NCBI GenBank assembly: GCA_936432065.2
Contig: OW386291.2
Location: 12,501,821-12,565,820, forward strand
Direction of reading: 5' to 3'
DNA from: Rutpela maculata
Lineage: Eukaryota; Arthropoda; Insecta; Coleoptera; Cerambycidae
Length of the DNA: 64,000 bases
A program made the position numbers and the translations under genes. The notes beneath the pieces are model-generated. The model did no database searches. It was not told the DNA's origin and saw only the letters and a program-made list of their open reading frames with translations. Numbering within the stretch: position 1 is the first letter of the stretch; each line of letters begins with the position of its first letter. This document shows, piece after piece, positions 1-11,848 of the stretch.

Positions 1-849
1 AAGAGTTATCTGATACCAATAAAAACATGAGAATGGATGCTGACCCTCAATATAATAAATCGTTACTAAAAAGTCAAGATAACATACAATCAGAATTGAA
101 ACAATTAAGAATTGAGATTCAAAATATCCGTGACAGTAATATTGATCTCATAAAATGTATGGAAAATATCCCCATAAATCAAAAATACATATTACCCAAC
201 CCAGACGATCGCTTAATTTCAAGGACTCACAGAAACTTATCTGACAATTCACCCACAATCATCACAAAACAAACTCGTATAGATAACACATCTCAGATGC
301 AAAGAAATAAAGCACAGGCACCACAAGATACCCAGTTAAAATTTCAAACAAAAACATATGCGCAAAAGGTAGGGCAAGCAAGCAGCTAATAACCAGTCCC
401 GATCAGCATCAGCATCATCACACGAAAATGACAAATATAATTCTTATCAAGAAGTACAAAAGAGACAAAAAACCATTAAAAGACTAAATATAGGAGAAGC
501 AGAGAGCGGAAATACATTCCAAGGTAGAGATAACTCAACAAAAAACAAAAAAATATGGCTATTCATATCCAGAATCAGGGATGATGTAATAGAGAGTGAC
601 ATTAAAAAATTCATAATCAAGAAAGGACAAACAGAAGATGTATTCATAAAAAAGTTAAACACACAGATAAACAGGCCTAACAATAACTGCTACATGATAG
701 GAGTTGATCCATCAATACAAGATAAAGTGTATCAAAATAATTTTTGGCCTCGAGGTGTAGCCTTTACAAGGTTCAACTTTAGAAGAGGTCAACATTTCTT
801 AGATAATCAAAACGACGCAAATGGCAAGCCGGAAAATTTTTTCCCTTGA
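1..849 (+). pseudogene. LINE ORF1 protein, frameshifted and 5' truncated by window
   Basis: The reading frame is open from the window start through 389; the first Met is at 27. The N-terminal part has a coiled-coil-like stretch rich in Leu, Ile, Lys and Glu (roughly residues 12-50), as expected of the trimerising region of LINE ORF1 proteins. The frame stops at 387-389, but coding resumes in the +1 frame from about 373 and runs to TGA at 847-849, so one frameshift lies at about 370-387. The second part contains a KKIWLFISRI...GVAFTRFNFRRGQ segment, the conserved C-terminal region of many insect LINE ORF1 proteins (RNA chaperone for the RNP). The ORF1 stop overlaps the start of the open ORF2 frame, as is common for these elements. 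Confidence 0.75.
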
Positions 850-948
850 GTGACGAAGATAGTGCACACCATCTCTTGAAGTGTTGGGTGAAAGACAAAG
901 AAGACATAAGTAAACACACAAAAACTCCAAGTGCGAGAAAGGAAAATA

Positions 949-3786
949 TGAGTGGAGACAATAAAGAAAATCTACAAATAATGCATTTTAACATCGCAGG
1001 TCTCAGAGATAAGGCGTTGCACCTAGACATACTTTTAGACTCATATAATGTGGACATACTCTGTATAACCGAGCATTGGCTAAAACATAATGAAATATCT
1101 CAATTTAAATTAAGTAACTTCACCTTGATAAATAGTTTCTGCCGCATAATACATGAACGTGGTGGAGTATGTATTTTCGCAAGCAAAAAATATAATTTAA
1201 AACCTATTTTGTATAAAAAATCGATAGAAAAACATTTTGAGGTAACAGTCGCCTCTGTAGATACTAAGTATACAAAATCTAAGACATACATCATAGCACT
1301 ATACAGAACTCCTGACAGTAACTTTGATATATTTATCACTGAACTTTATCATTTAATGTGTAACATTTACAAAAAAGACTGCTACTATGTTGTATGTGGT
1401 GATTTGAATGTGAATTTTTTCCTGAACACTATTGAAACTAGGCAATTAATAAACCTTTTCAGTGAATTCGATCTGAAAAGGCACATATACGACCCAACCC
1501 GTATAACAAAAATCAGCTCCACTTGTATTGATGTAACATTTTCTAATTTTGTCATGAATCATGTCTTAGTAAAAGACACACATTTTTCTGATCACACATT
1601 CCAGTTGTGTCATTTCCATTTACCCTGTAATATAAATATAAATGGTGATAATACAGTAATATTTAAACGGGACATATCTGAAAATAATATTGCAACTTTT
1701 AAAAATCTCCTAAAAAGGGAAAAATGGACGGAAATGTATAGTGCCGATAATTTTGATGATAAATTTCAAGGTTTCTACTCAACATTCATGTATCACTACA
1801 ATAATTCCTTTACCCATAAAAAAATAAAAGTTAAAAATAAACAGAAAAGGTGGTTTACACTGGAGCTGAAACAACTTCATGAAACCTTATGTCAATTTGT
1901 AAAACTTAGTAAAAATACTGATAACGAAATAATATTAAAAAGATATAGAGAATTAAAGGTGCTATACAAACAAAAAACCAAAATAACAAAAAGAAATTAC
2001 AACAACCATAGATTAACCAAGTCAAATAATATCACAAAAACCAGCTGGCAGATAATTAATGAATCAAGAAACGTCCTATCTAGAAATAATATACAAGAAT
2101 TAACCCTAACAGACACAAATAATAAAATAACTGACCTAAATGAAATTTGTAAGTATTTCAATGAATACTTCATTAATTTTACGTGTCCTAAACCAAAGTT
2201 TGATGAGTTAAATCTACCATGCAGCTCCTCCATGACATTTTATCTGCACCCCACAACCCCAGAGGAAATAGAAAGACTTATAAACAAATCAACTTTAAAA
2301 ATATCTGAAGGCATTGATGGTGTCTCTGGAAAAGCTTTGAGAGCGGTGAGTAATATAATCAGTACACCACTATCATATATCATTAATGAATCGTTTACTT
2401 CTGCCAAATATCCTGATATATTCAAAGTCTCAAAATCAATACCAATTTATAAGAATAAGGGGCCAATAACTGATCCTTCCAACTACAGAAATATATGTGT
2501 TCAAAATCAGCTAGCTAAAGTATTTGAAATGTCATTCAATATAAGACTTAACAATTTTCTTGAAAGTAACAACCTAATATCTCAATCACAAAATGGCTTC
2601 AGACAAAATAAATCAACATCCACGGCAATAGCTGATTTATGCATTTACATCTATGATGCTCTAAATAATAACCAATATCCCCTTGGGTTATTCTTCGATT
2701 TAAGTAGAGCCTTTGACTCTATAGACCATCAATTATTATTAGAAAAATTAAGTTACATCGGTGTCAGGGGAATTGCAAATCAATGGATTGCATCCTACCT
2801 ACAAGATAGAACGCAACAAGTAGTTATAGATGCATGTATCTCTGAACCACTACCAGTTAATATGGGGGTTCCTCAAGGATCGATACTTGGCCCCTTACTC
2901 TTTATAATATTTATAAACGATATGCCACCATCATGCCGCTCTGCAGACAGGACAATCATATATGCTGATGACAGTAACAATATCACTTGTAGAAATACCA
3001 TAAATGAAACAATACGCCAAGCCAACTCATCCGCAGATGAGTTTGCAATGTGGTGCTCAAATAATGGCTTACAAGTAAATACCAAAAAGACAATGTATAT
3101 GCAGTTTACGACCAAAAATAGTAAACAGGATTTTAGCCTTTTTATTACAATTAATAATCAAACTGTGGAACGTGTAAGATCTATAAAGTTTCTGGGCGTT
3201 ACTCTAGATGAGAAAATGACATGGAGGGATCACATTGAAAATATGGTTGGAAAGTTAAGCACTGTATGCTTTGTTATGAGACAAATTCGCGACACTGTTT
3301 CTGTTGAAGTATTAAAATGTGCATATTTTGGATTGGCACAATCAATTCTGTCATATGGTTTGCTATTCTGGGGAAACTCGGCACACGTTGATAAAGTGTT
3401 TATTATGCAAAAAAGAATAATTAGATGTATGATGGACGTCCATCCACAAACCCACTGTAATAAACCTTGGTATACTGACACTACCATCACTATTCATTTA
3501 TAACCTTACACTTAATATAAAAAGAACTATTAGCCAGTTTCAAAGAAATAACAGTCTACATGACCACAATACCCGTACAAGAAACCAAATACATATGCCA
3601 TTTTCAAGATTGTCCGTGGGTCAAAATTCACATATTTACCTTGGTATCACCTGCTATAATAAGTTCATCCAAATACTAGAGGATGTTGATACACTAAGCT
3701 TCACGATGTTTAAGCATAAATTACATATGTACTTACTAAGTAAGGCTTTTTATTCTGTTGATGAGTTTTTAACTTATAGTGTTTAG
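949..3786 (+). pseudogene. LINE ORF2: endonuclease and reverse transcriptase, one frameshift
   Basis: The frame is open from 846, but the first ATG is at 949 and is placed just before the endonuclease, so it is taken as the start. Endonuclease motifs are visible: HFNIAGLRDK, ITEHWL, GDLNVNF and FSDH. The reverse transcriptase has NGFRQNKST, FFDLSRAFDSIDH, GVPQGSILGPLLF and the YADD catalytic box near 2960. The frame stops at 3503. The conserved C-terminal segment (LGILTLPSLFIY..., then HNTRTRNQIH, then YNKF...) continues in the next frame to TAG at 3784-3786, placing a 1-nt shift at about 3435-3465. The enzyme would nick target DNA and copy the LINE RNA (target-primed reverse transcription). 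The catalytic regions are upstream of the break and read as intact. Confidence 0.88.
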
Positions 3787-4059
3787 TTTGTTTTTTTAGC
3801 GTTTATTGTTTGTATGTTCTTTTTAGTAATTTTGAATAATGTTAGTCTATAGTAATTAGTGACAAGTCTGATAATTTGTATTGTGCAATTTTTAAAGATG
3901 AATAAACGTATATTATTATTATTATTATTAGTTAGGGTTGAAATTCTTGTAAAGGTGTAATTTAAAGGGAAGATGCGTACGTGACAAACACTGCATCGCG
4001 TTTAGGAACTTCGCACTCACGCTTTCGTTTCGCGTATTTTTGTCTCTTAAAATGGTAAC

Positions 4060-4097
4060 TATAAAAAGGCCGAACGGGCTCAATTTGTAAATCAGTT
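4060..4097 (+). promoter_or_regulatory. TATA box plus initiator-like sequence
   Basis: TATAAAAA at 4060-4067 is followed 32 bp later by TCAGTT at 4092-4097, the normal insect Pol II TATA-to-initiator spacing. No ORF follows. An old LTR promoter is the most plausible source, but no matching LTR end was found. Confidence 0.35.
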
Positions 4098-4144
4098 GAG
4101 GTGATCATCTAATTGGTAACTCGCTGATCTATAACGACTTAGGT

Positions 4145-4300
4145 ACGAGAAGTGATGCCTGTATAGGCAACTGCTCATTATTTTATCCCAATTTAATTTT
4201 GAGATTTTAATTATTTCAATCTGAAAATAGCAGTTCATTTTATTCTAATTTACAATTATATTATCTGGACGAGAAGTGGTGTCTATGCAGGCAACTGCTC
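4145..4300 (+). repeat. Pair of 32-bp direct repeats 124 bp apart
   Basis: ACGAGAAGTG...GGCAACTGCTC occurs at 4145-4176 and again with a few changes at 4269-4300, in the presumed leader downstream of the TATA/initiator pair. Confidence 0.55.
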
Positions 4301-7300
4301 GGTTTTTCTATTCAATTTCATTTTGAGATTTGCATTATTTTTAAAGCCAATATTTAAGGTCCAAATTTCATTTTGAAATTGCTATTATTTTATAAAGTCT
4401 GTAAAGCCACTTGTCCAGTCAAATATTTCTAATTATCATTTAAAGTCAATTTTCTGAGATTTTATTAAATTAACTTTGAGCAGAACCTTCAGGTTTCTCG
4501 TTACACAAACCCTTAAATATGGAGACAAATTATGAGATTATTCTGGATACTGGGAGAGAGGAAATACTGGTAGTATAACAATGTATCAAATAATATTTAT
4601 TTAAATATCAGTAAAGCAAACGACTTTATATCTTCGGCGGCGCGATTGCGACAATACTGTGGTACCTTTTTGATTAGCTAATTTATTTGGAATTATTATA
4701 CCATATTGTTTAATTTCACCATTGCAGCTAATAATATTCAGAATTAACTTATTATTTTTTTTTGATTAATGAATGGGAAGTTTTCTTTGGGTTTTAAAAT
4801 ATGATTACAACGATTGTTGTTATAGTCCGGGCAATGTTCAGCTTAGCTATGCAAACGATATTTGCACACCCGCGATGGTTTTAACTTTAGACTTAGCAAT
4901 TATTTACTTTCGCAGTATTCTGCGTTACTGAGTTCTTAATTGCCATCTCTTTGGCTCCAACTGGAATATATATTTTTTACATATAATAAGATCTGAATAC
5001 AGCTCTTTGTTATCAATTATATCTTCGAATATTTTCGAAATGCAATCACAAGATTTTGTTGTTTGTCACCCCAACTAGAAATATATCAGGTGTTAAATTT
5101 GAGATCCATTGATCTCGGCCAAGTACAATTGTAACTAGCCATACTACGAATCTTCGAAACACCGAAATAAACCTACGTCAGTTGATGTGACAGTTAAACA
5201 GGATTTTGTTGATTGTTTCTTTTTACCATCATATCACTACTGGGAGATTTCCCGAGTTTTGTGTCAGATTTTACGTATGCCGACTTCAATTATAAATATT
5301 TTAGAGTAATGACTATTGTCGTTGTAAGCAATTTATTTTATTGTTTGCATAGCTGACCTGCCTATTCTATGGAAGTAATAGTGATGATTTTTCACAAATA
5401 ATACTTTCCATTATTTTTCTATGTGGCTTTTGCCCCAACGAATATTTAATTTATATTAAATTATTGTGACCATTGTCCCAACTTATATTTGTATTATTTT
5501 CATACAAAATGTGGCAGTTGCCCAACAAATGTGTAATCTATACTAATGAATATGACGATTGTCTTTAAATAAATGTATTAAAACTTTTTCTGTATTTCCT
5601 TTTCATATTATACTTTTTCAGAAATAAGAACTTAAATAAAATTATTCTTCTTTAGACAAATAAATCGATTAGAAATAAAATTGTAATCGCAATGAAATCT
5701 TTATTGAGTAAAATACAAACAAATAAAAAGGTACCAAAAGCAAAGAGAATTAGTAAATTAACGTTTCCAAAATTAAGGTAAATAAATTAAGTCAGTAAAC
5801 AGAAACAAGTAATATCAAACTTTAAAAAGAATCTGTTTAATAAAATTACTATCACAACGTAAATTTGGGTCCTAACTTTAAAAATCTAGACGATCACGTA
5901 AACTGCCAACTTTGTGTATTTTTCTGTCTCAACAAAAAGAGAAAGATAAATATACGACCAGGGTTGGTGCCGTTTCAGTAAAAAAGCAGGTTATATAACT
6001 ATATGGAAGTCTTGTTATTACCAAAATACATAAAAGTGGCTTTCTTGTTAATATGGAAGATGTAGCGTATACAACATTGTATACATGTTAATATTGTTAG
6101 TTGCATCTTACATAAGTAGGTGACCTGTATTACCACTGGCGACAATAAAAAAAAAGTTGAGTTGATAACGAGACCTCGAGCTGAACAGTATTGTTTTATT
6201 TCAACCTTTCTAAACCTTAACCAAGAAAATAACACAATTATAACCATTATAATATATACCTAGGTATTTGATTAAATCAACTATAATAATACATAAATAC
6301 AAGAATTAGTTTTTCATCCAAACGCTTACATTGAATATGTGCAACTACAGACAAATAATATATGATTTAGACTGAAAAATATCCATGAAGCCGAGATGTC
6401 CAGGTTAAACGAGCAAGTAAACATTGTACATAGGTAAGTATAATACTTTGGATTTGGAAGACTTGTTATTCCAATTATGCAAGTAGTAATGTATATGAGC
6501 AGAATGAGTATAACTGCAGGATTTTCGCAAACATGTAAAAGATTCGTTCCCTGTAAGTTAGATAATGGATACCAGCACTTGCCAGATGGATAAAATTTGT
6601 TCATTTCTATGACATTTACCAAGGCTCTTTTGCAAACATGGTTTAAGTATTTTCCTTATTGTCGTATATACTCACATTTATTATCGGAAAGATGATTTCA
6701 GGCAACTCTAACTAATCTTCAGTTACCGAAGAAACAAAATTCATAAGGTATGTTTGACTTGAGATACCTACTATAGGTAATCACAATCATGTGTGAATTA
6801 TTAATTATGAGATTTTAAGTGGTCCCCTGGTGGGAAACATTGTGTAGACTGTATTTAGTACTTCAAGTATTTAAATACCTTACTTAATTGTCTAATCAAT
6901 ATCGTGTGTTTAATGTTTTCATCTTCCATTTTTCATTAATATTTTACAAATACTTCACAAAGTTAAAAATGCTATAGTAGGTATACCATATTACACATAT
7001 TGCACAGCGGTTAACCTCTCATATTTCAGGTGATTTTTGCAGTACATAGACAAATACACACATGGACTCCGCTTCCTGGGTAACTGAAGTATTTTATACG
7101 AATCAGCTGCTAAATTCTGATTAGCTTTTCTTGAAGTAAAAATAACCACCTTATTCCAAAGTGTGTATTGGGATTAAATATTTTAAAATAGATACCTGTC
7201 TTTTGTTCATTCGCTTCACATCATCAAATAAAGTCACCAGATCCATTTTAAAATTATGTTTTAGAGATCTTAAACAATTTACTAACGACGGTTATTGTGA

Positions 7301-8135
7301 AAAATCTTGTAATTTTTTTCAAATCGAAGTATTAGCACAGGCCTGACTCTTCTGGAATTATGAATGAAATCGCCCTAGTGTTTTCAGTGACCTCGCTGTT
7401 GAGCGCTCATTGGCTTACTCCCAACTTTTCGAATTAGAATGGATTGGGGCGGAGTTGGGAGTAGCACAGGGATATTTTTACTGTTGGCCACGGCTAACCT
7501 GCTGAGTTAGGAACTTTTAAATGTTACCAATATTTTAGTAACTTGTTACCGTCTTGTCATTTAACATTTAACCTAATTTTTAAAAATGTTTACCTTTGAT
7601 AAACTATGGAATTTTTTGTGTAAATTCCTCTAAAATACTGAATATTTAGGTTTCAGTGACATAAAAAAAATAAATTTATACAAACAGGTACATTGTGAAT
7701 TATTCATTATATGACATTTATACACAACGTTTGTTTATTCCAAAATATTGTTTTCTCTAAATTTTAAAAATAAGGTAGTATAATTTATTTTCATATCTTC
7801 TATCTTATACGTATATGTACCTGTTTAAATGAGACATGTTAGCAAAATAAAATAGAAACGTAAAAAGGTTAGTGACTCACTTCACCAATCAGCTTTCAAT
7901 TTCTTTTCAGCCCCAATTCCATGCATGCTCTTATTTTATTTCAAACAGTGTCGTTTAAACTCGGTAGGTACAGGTTCAGAAATTAAATTTTCATGTGTTC
8001 AAAACATGCTGAAGAATAGAGATAGTCTAGAGCTCATTAATTAGAGTTATTCTCTCAGATATTTAAATCATTTAAGGTTAGTTTTTGTCGTCTTGCACTT
8101 CACAATTTATACTTCATTGTGATATTGCGTGAAAG

Positions 8136-8326
8136 TAGGGTGACCAGGATTTTTGTGCTGGACACTTCTGCTGGGAAAAAATTGATGAGCGGGGGGAGCA
8201 GAAATTCGAAAAATCATTTCTTGATCCCAACATTTTTTGATGACCGAGAGGAAAAATTTTTTTTGATCACAGAGTACTCCAAAATGCTGGACTTTCCAGC
8301 GAAATTCCGGACGTATGGTCACCCTA
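8136..8326. mobile_element. hAT-type MITE, 191 bp
   Basis: Ends are TAGGGTGACCA and its exact reverse complement TGGTCACCCTA. Flanking 8-mers CGTGAAAG (8128-8135) and TGTGAAAG (8327-8334) differ at one base, as expected of an 8-bp hAT target duplication that has aged. The short ORFs crossing it on both strands are chance. Confidence 0.82.
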
Positions 8327-8334
8327 TGTGAAAG

Positions 8335-9051
<717 letters not shown>

Positions 9052-9644
9052 TAATATATCTAACTTCCTATTTTTATTCGTCCTTTTAGTATATTCTATT
9101 CTATTCTATTCAGTAATGGGTCCAATCTAAAATTTAGCATATATTATAATATAGAATGCCCTCATTCGAATAGAGTTTTAATAAATAATCAAGTGAAAAA
9201 TTTGAGCATGGATGATTCCTGTTTTGGATCTGGGAATATGAAAAATCTGTCTGTGCGGATGCAGAATTAAAAAATAAATTAGGATACTTCCCAACAGAAA
9301 ACATTGCGTTTGCTTTCGATCTCACAATTTAAAACATATAATTATTATTGCTAAAACAATAAGGAAATACCTTCTAGCAAATAGACATTAATAAAGTTCA
9401 CATTTTATTATAGAAAAAGGTATCAGAGTTAGAAAAGTAATGCAAAAGTGGGTAAGTATAAAAGAATTTAAATATTGGGTTCCCTGTATTACATAAAGTC
9501 AAAACAAATAATAAATTTCTTCGTTACTTATCAGTATATTTTAATTGAATTAAAAATTTCCACCAAGCACATAAACATTCGTTAAAGTTTGACGTTTGTT
9601 TAAAAATTATTGTTTATAAGTTTGGTTTTGGTAAAGAAGCTTAC
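9052..9644. other. Intergenic or intronic DNA
   Basis: Around 9215-9332 both strands are open: the plus strand reads FWIWEYEKSV...GYFPTENIAF...LTI then stop, the minus strand is open for 63 codons. Neither has a convincing splice site or start, so no gene is called. Confidence 0.4.
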
Positions 9645-9781
9645 CTCTGTAATGATAAATGAGTGCCGGGGAAATCACGCTCAACAGATGGCGCCTGTAA
9701 GTTGAACTTCTCATGAATTTCCTTAACTTTGTGAATATCTTCTAACATGTCGAAGGCATAATTTAAATTGTGTCGTTGTTT
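9645..9781 (-). CDS. Candidate internal exon of an unidentified host gene
   Basis: On the minus strand a 137-bp open stretch begins after an AG (acceptor at 9782-9783, with a weak pyrimidine tract) and ends exactly at a GTAAGC donor (plus-strand 9639-9644). It encodes about 45 residues of ordinary, charged composition (including NLNYAFDMLEDIHKVKEIH and ERDFPGTHLSLQ), ending in codon phase 2. It does not resemble any transposon protein I know, so it may belong to a host gene whose other exons are outside the window or too short to find. I do not recognise the family. Chance is possible because the acceptor is poor. Confidence 0.33.
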
Positions 9782-9784
9782 CTA

Positions 9785-10825
9785 CTTCATTTAAGGAAAC
9801 CGAATGGGTTTTTAAAGTGGAAAGCGTAACCTAACTATTACCATCACTTTCTTAGTTCCTCTTTACATGAGAGATGTCGCACCCTTTGTGATTTGCCCAG
9901 ACTAAGACCATATAGTCTGTGCTTATCTTCAGTGGTCAGGATAATCATAGTACTACGGCCACAAGGTCAATGGGATTGTTTCCCGCCAACAGGGAAGAGG
10001 CATATCTGTTTATCTTAATCTGTGGTATTAGATTATAATAGTAGGTTATGTTATCTTCTTAAGAGGGATAAGGATCAGCTGATCGAACCTATCAAAGCCA
10101 CCAATACTCCCCGCGCGTCGCAGATTTCCCATAGTTACATTTACGTTATCACAGAAATACGTAATTAGAGTCCATTGCTCTCAGAGTTCAGCCAGAGAAT
10201 GTGATGCAACTAATAGGGAATGTCGAGTATTAATCGTACCTTTATTCCGTCAAAATATAGCTGGCAACATTGCCTTCTGCAATGAGTGGTTATTTTATTA
10301 TCGTCAAATGTGAATATTTTGAATTGTTTTAGTTTATAATGATTTTTGGATTACAAATAAACTGATTATTTAATGAAAAATTTTATGTTAAAGTTTTTAT
10401 CTTATATTTTTCAGGCCAAGTGAAATGAACGATATTACGTTATTTTTCATCTTCGAGGACAATCAAAACATAACCTATAAGGTGGCAAGAATTTTGTTTT
10501 GAGTCATATTTGCAGTATTTTCCTACCTACATTTTTTAAAATTTGTAAGTGTTGTTAAAGACCTAATGCTGTGTTTAGTGTTTGCGACTCTTATTTGTTA
10601 TTTGGATCATTTTTAAAATAGTACATGAGAAATATTTTTTATAATTAAGGAAAGCGTATAGTGATTCATTTAATAAAGTATTACCAGTGTAGCATTAAAT
10701 TAAATAATTTCGCAAAAGTAATGTACCCAGAAGAGGTAGATTACTTTAATCGTTGAATATTTTGTTTGTCTACTGGTTCTTTACGTGTATCAAAATATAG
10801 TTAAAGAGGATTATAAACTAATTTA
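9785..10825. other. Intergenic or intronic DNA, nothing recognised
   Basis: AT-rich, no supported ORF, no clear repeat. Confidence 0.5.
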
Positions 10826-10922
10826 AAATGTTTTTTAGTCGAGGACAAACGACGAACAGTACAAGAGATCTGTTGACAATGTGTTACGTTCGCCATTTGT
10901 CCTCGTCTCAAAAACATTTTAA
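10826..10922. repeat. Imperfect palindrome, about 97 bp
   Basis: AAAATGTTTTTTAG.CGAGGACAAA on the left pairs with TTTGTCCTCG...AAAAACATTTT on the right, leaving a loop of about 40 bp. Probably a tiny foldback element. The minus-strand ORF crossing it is a by-product. Confidence 0.7.
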
Positions 10923-11149
10923 AGTAGCTTTTCAACAACTGTCTTCGAAAATGACAAATAACGCACAATAACCGAAATGACTCGAAACTGTTTCTTTTCA
11001 CACGTGTGCAATAATCCAAAAAAAAAATAACATGTTTTTCACACCGTTCTGTCGAAAACAGAACAGACACCTTTTATTTGTATTTTTTGATGTAGGCTAG
11101 CCTATTCAAATTCATAGCAACTGACTTGTTTAACTACTCCAGTTTTACA

Positions 11150-11661
11150 TTAAAGAACATAGCACAATTTTAAGGTATTTTGGCCCTCAGTAGAAAATTT
11201 TGAAATTTTAACATATAGTTTATATTAAAGGAAGTAATTTTATCATTGAAAGAAAGTCCTAAGTGTACAGGGTGTATCTGAAAAGTTAAATTAAAAATAG
11301 TGATTTTAAGATATCGCATATTTATTACTGGCGTCAGAAATAAAAACGAATAACTATTTCAATTATTTATTTTCATTATACAACGTGTAGTACAGTTTAA
11401 AACATGTATAGTTGCTAAACCATACAGTGTTCCAAAATTATTATCATCATAGGTTTTTAGTTTTCTTATGATATCTTAAAATCGCTATTTTTTACTTAAC
11501 TTTTCAGATACACCCTGTACACTTAGGACTTTCTTTCAATAATAAATTTCTTTCAATAATGAAATTACTTCTTATAATATAAACTATAATCTGTTAAAAT
11601 TTCAAAATTTTCTACTGAGGGTCAAAATACCTTAAAATTGTGCCATATATGTCCTTTAAAT
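11150..11661. mobile_element. Foldback element, about 510 bp, with nested TACAGGGTGT arms
   Basis: Long inverted repeats: GCACAATTTTAAGGTATTTTG at 11162 is mirrored by the right end near 11643, and pairing continues inward through GTCCTAAGTG and then TACAGGGTGTATCTGAAAAG (11268) against CTTTTCAGATACACCCTGTA (11502-11521). The inner TACAGGGTGTATC pair may be a separate TA-targeting mariner-like element sitting in the middle of the larger palindrome. Confidence 0.78.
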
Positions 11662-11750
11662 TTTTAGTGTTTTGTTAAATAGATAATACGTTTACTTATG
11701 GAATTGTTTGTTTTTCTTGCAGTCGTAGAAAAAATATTGTGAACAACACA

Positions 11751-11848
11751 TTTGAAAACATCTTTTCACACTCATTGGACTTGTGGAACTTGCCTTCGGC
11801 TCTTTCCACCAAACTGTCGCTCGTGTGAAAAGATTGGTTTTCGGAACT
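11751..11848. repeat. Short palindrome, about 98 bp
   Basis: GAAAACATCTTTTCACACT pairs with GTGTGAAAAGATTGGTTTTC; an inner stem is formed by GTGGAA and TTCCAC around GCCTTCGGC. A small MITE or structured repeat. Confidence 0.6.

Larger units (their letters stand above)
1..3931 (+). mobile_element. Non-LTR retrotransposon (LINE), left end cut by window
   Basis: Two-ORF LINE layout: ORF1 running in from the window edge, ORF2 with an APE-type endonuclease followed by reverse transcriptase, then a short 3' UTR with AATAAA near 3900 and a (TTA)n tail at about 3910-3931. ORF2 shows no RNase H domain, so an I-clade element is unlikely; CR1- or Jockey-like is the best placement. Both ORFs carry frameshifts, so this copy is dead. 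The 5' end is not visible. Confidence 0.93.
3932..8127. other. Intergenic DNA without recognisable gene
   Basis: AT-rich, multiple stops in all frames. It holds a promoter-like TATA/initiator pair (4060-4097), two copies of a 32-bp motif (4145-4176 and 4269-4300), and a run of degenerate segments containing TTGCCC(C)AAC or TTGTCCCAAC at roughly 5410-5560 that recur every 40-50 bp. Together these could be the remains of a long terminal repeat, but I cannot find paired ends. A short palindrome ACTCCCAAC...GTTGGGAGT lies near 7419-7463. Confidence 0.5.

Noticed and set aside
3932..5640. Complete LTR retrotransposon or solo LTR
   Set aside because: TATA and initiator are present, but no TG...CA ends, target duplication or internal region could be found.
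6371..6570. Plus-strand micro-exons (NIHEAEMSRLNEQVNIVH then DFRKHVKDSFP) with GTAAGT donors
   Set aside because: The phases do not join into an open frame and the acceptors are weak; treated as chance.
9134..9332. Coding on either strand (plus FWIWEYEKSV..., minus 63-aa ORF)
   Set aside because: Both strands are open and neither has a proper start or acceptor; evidence insufficient.
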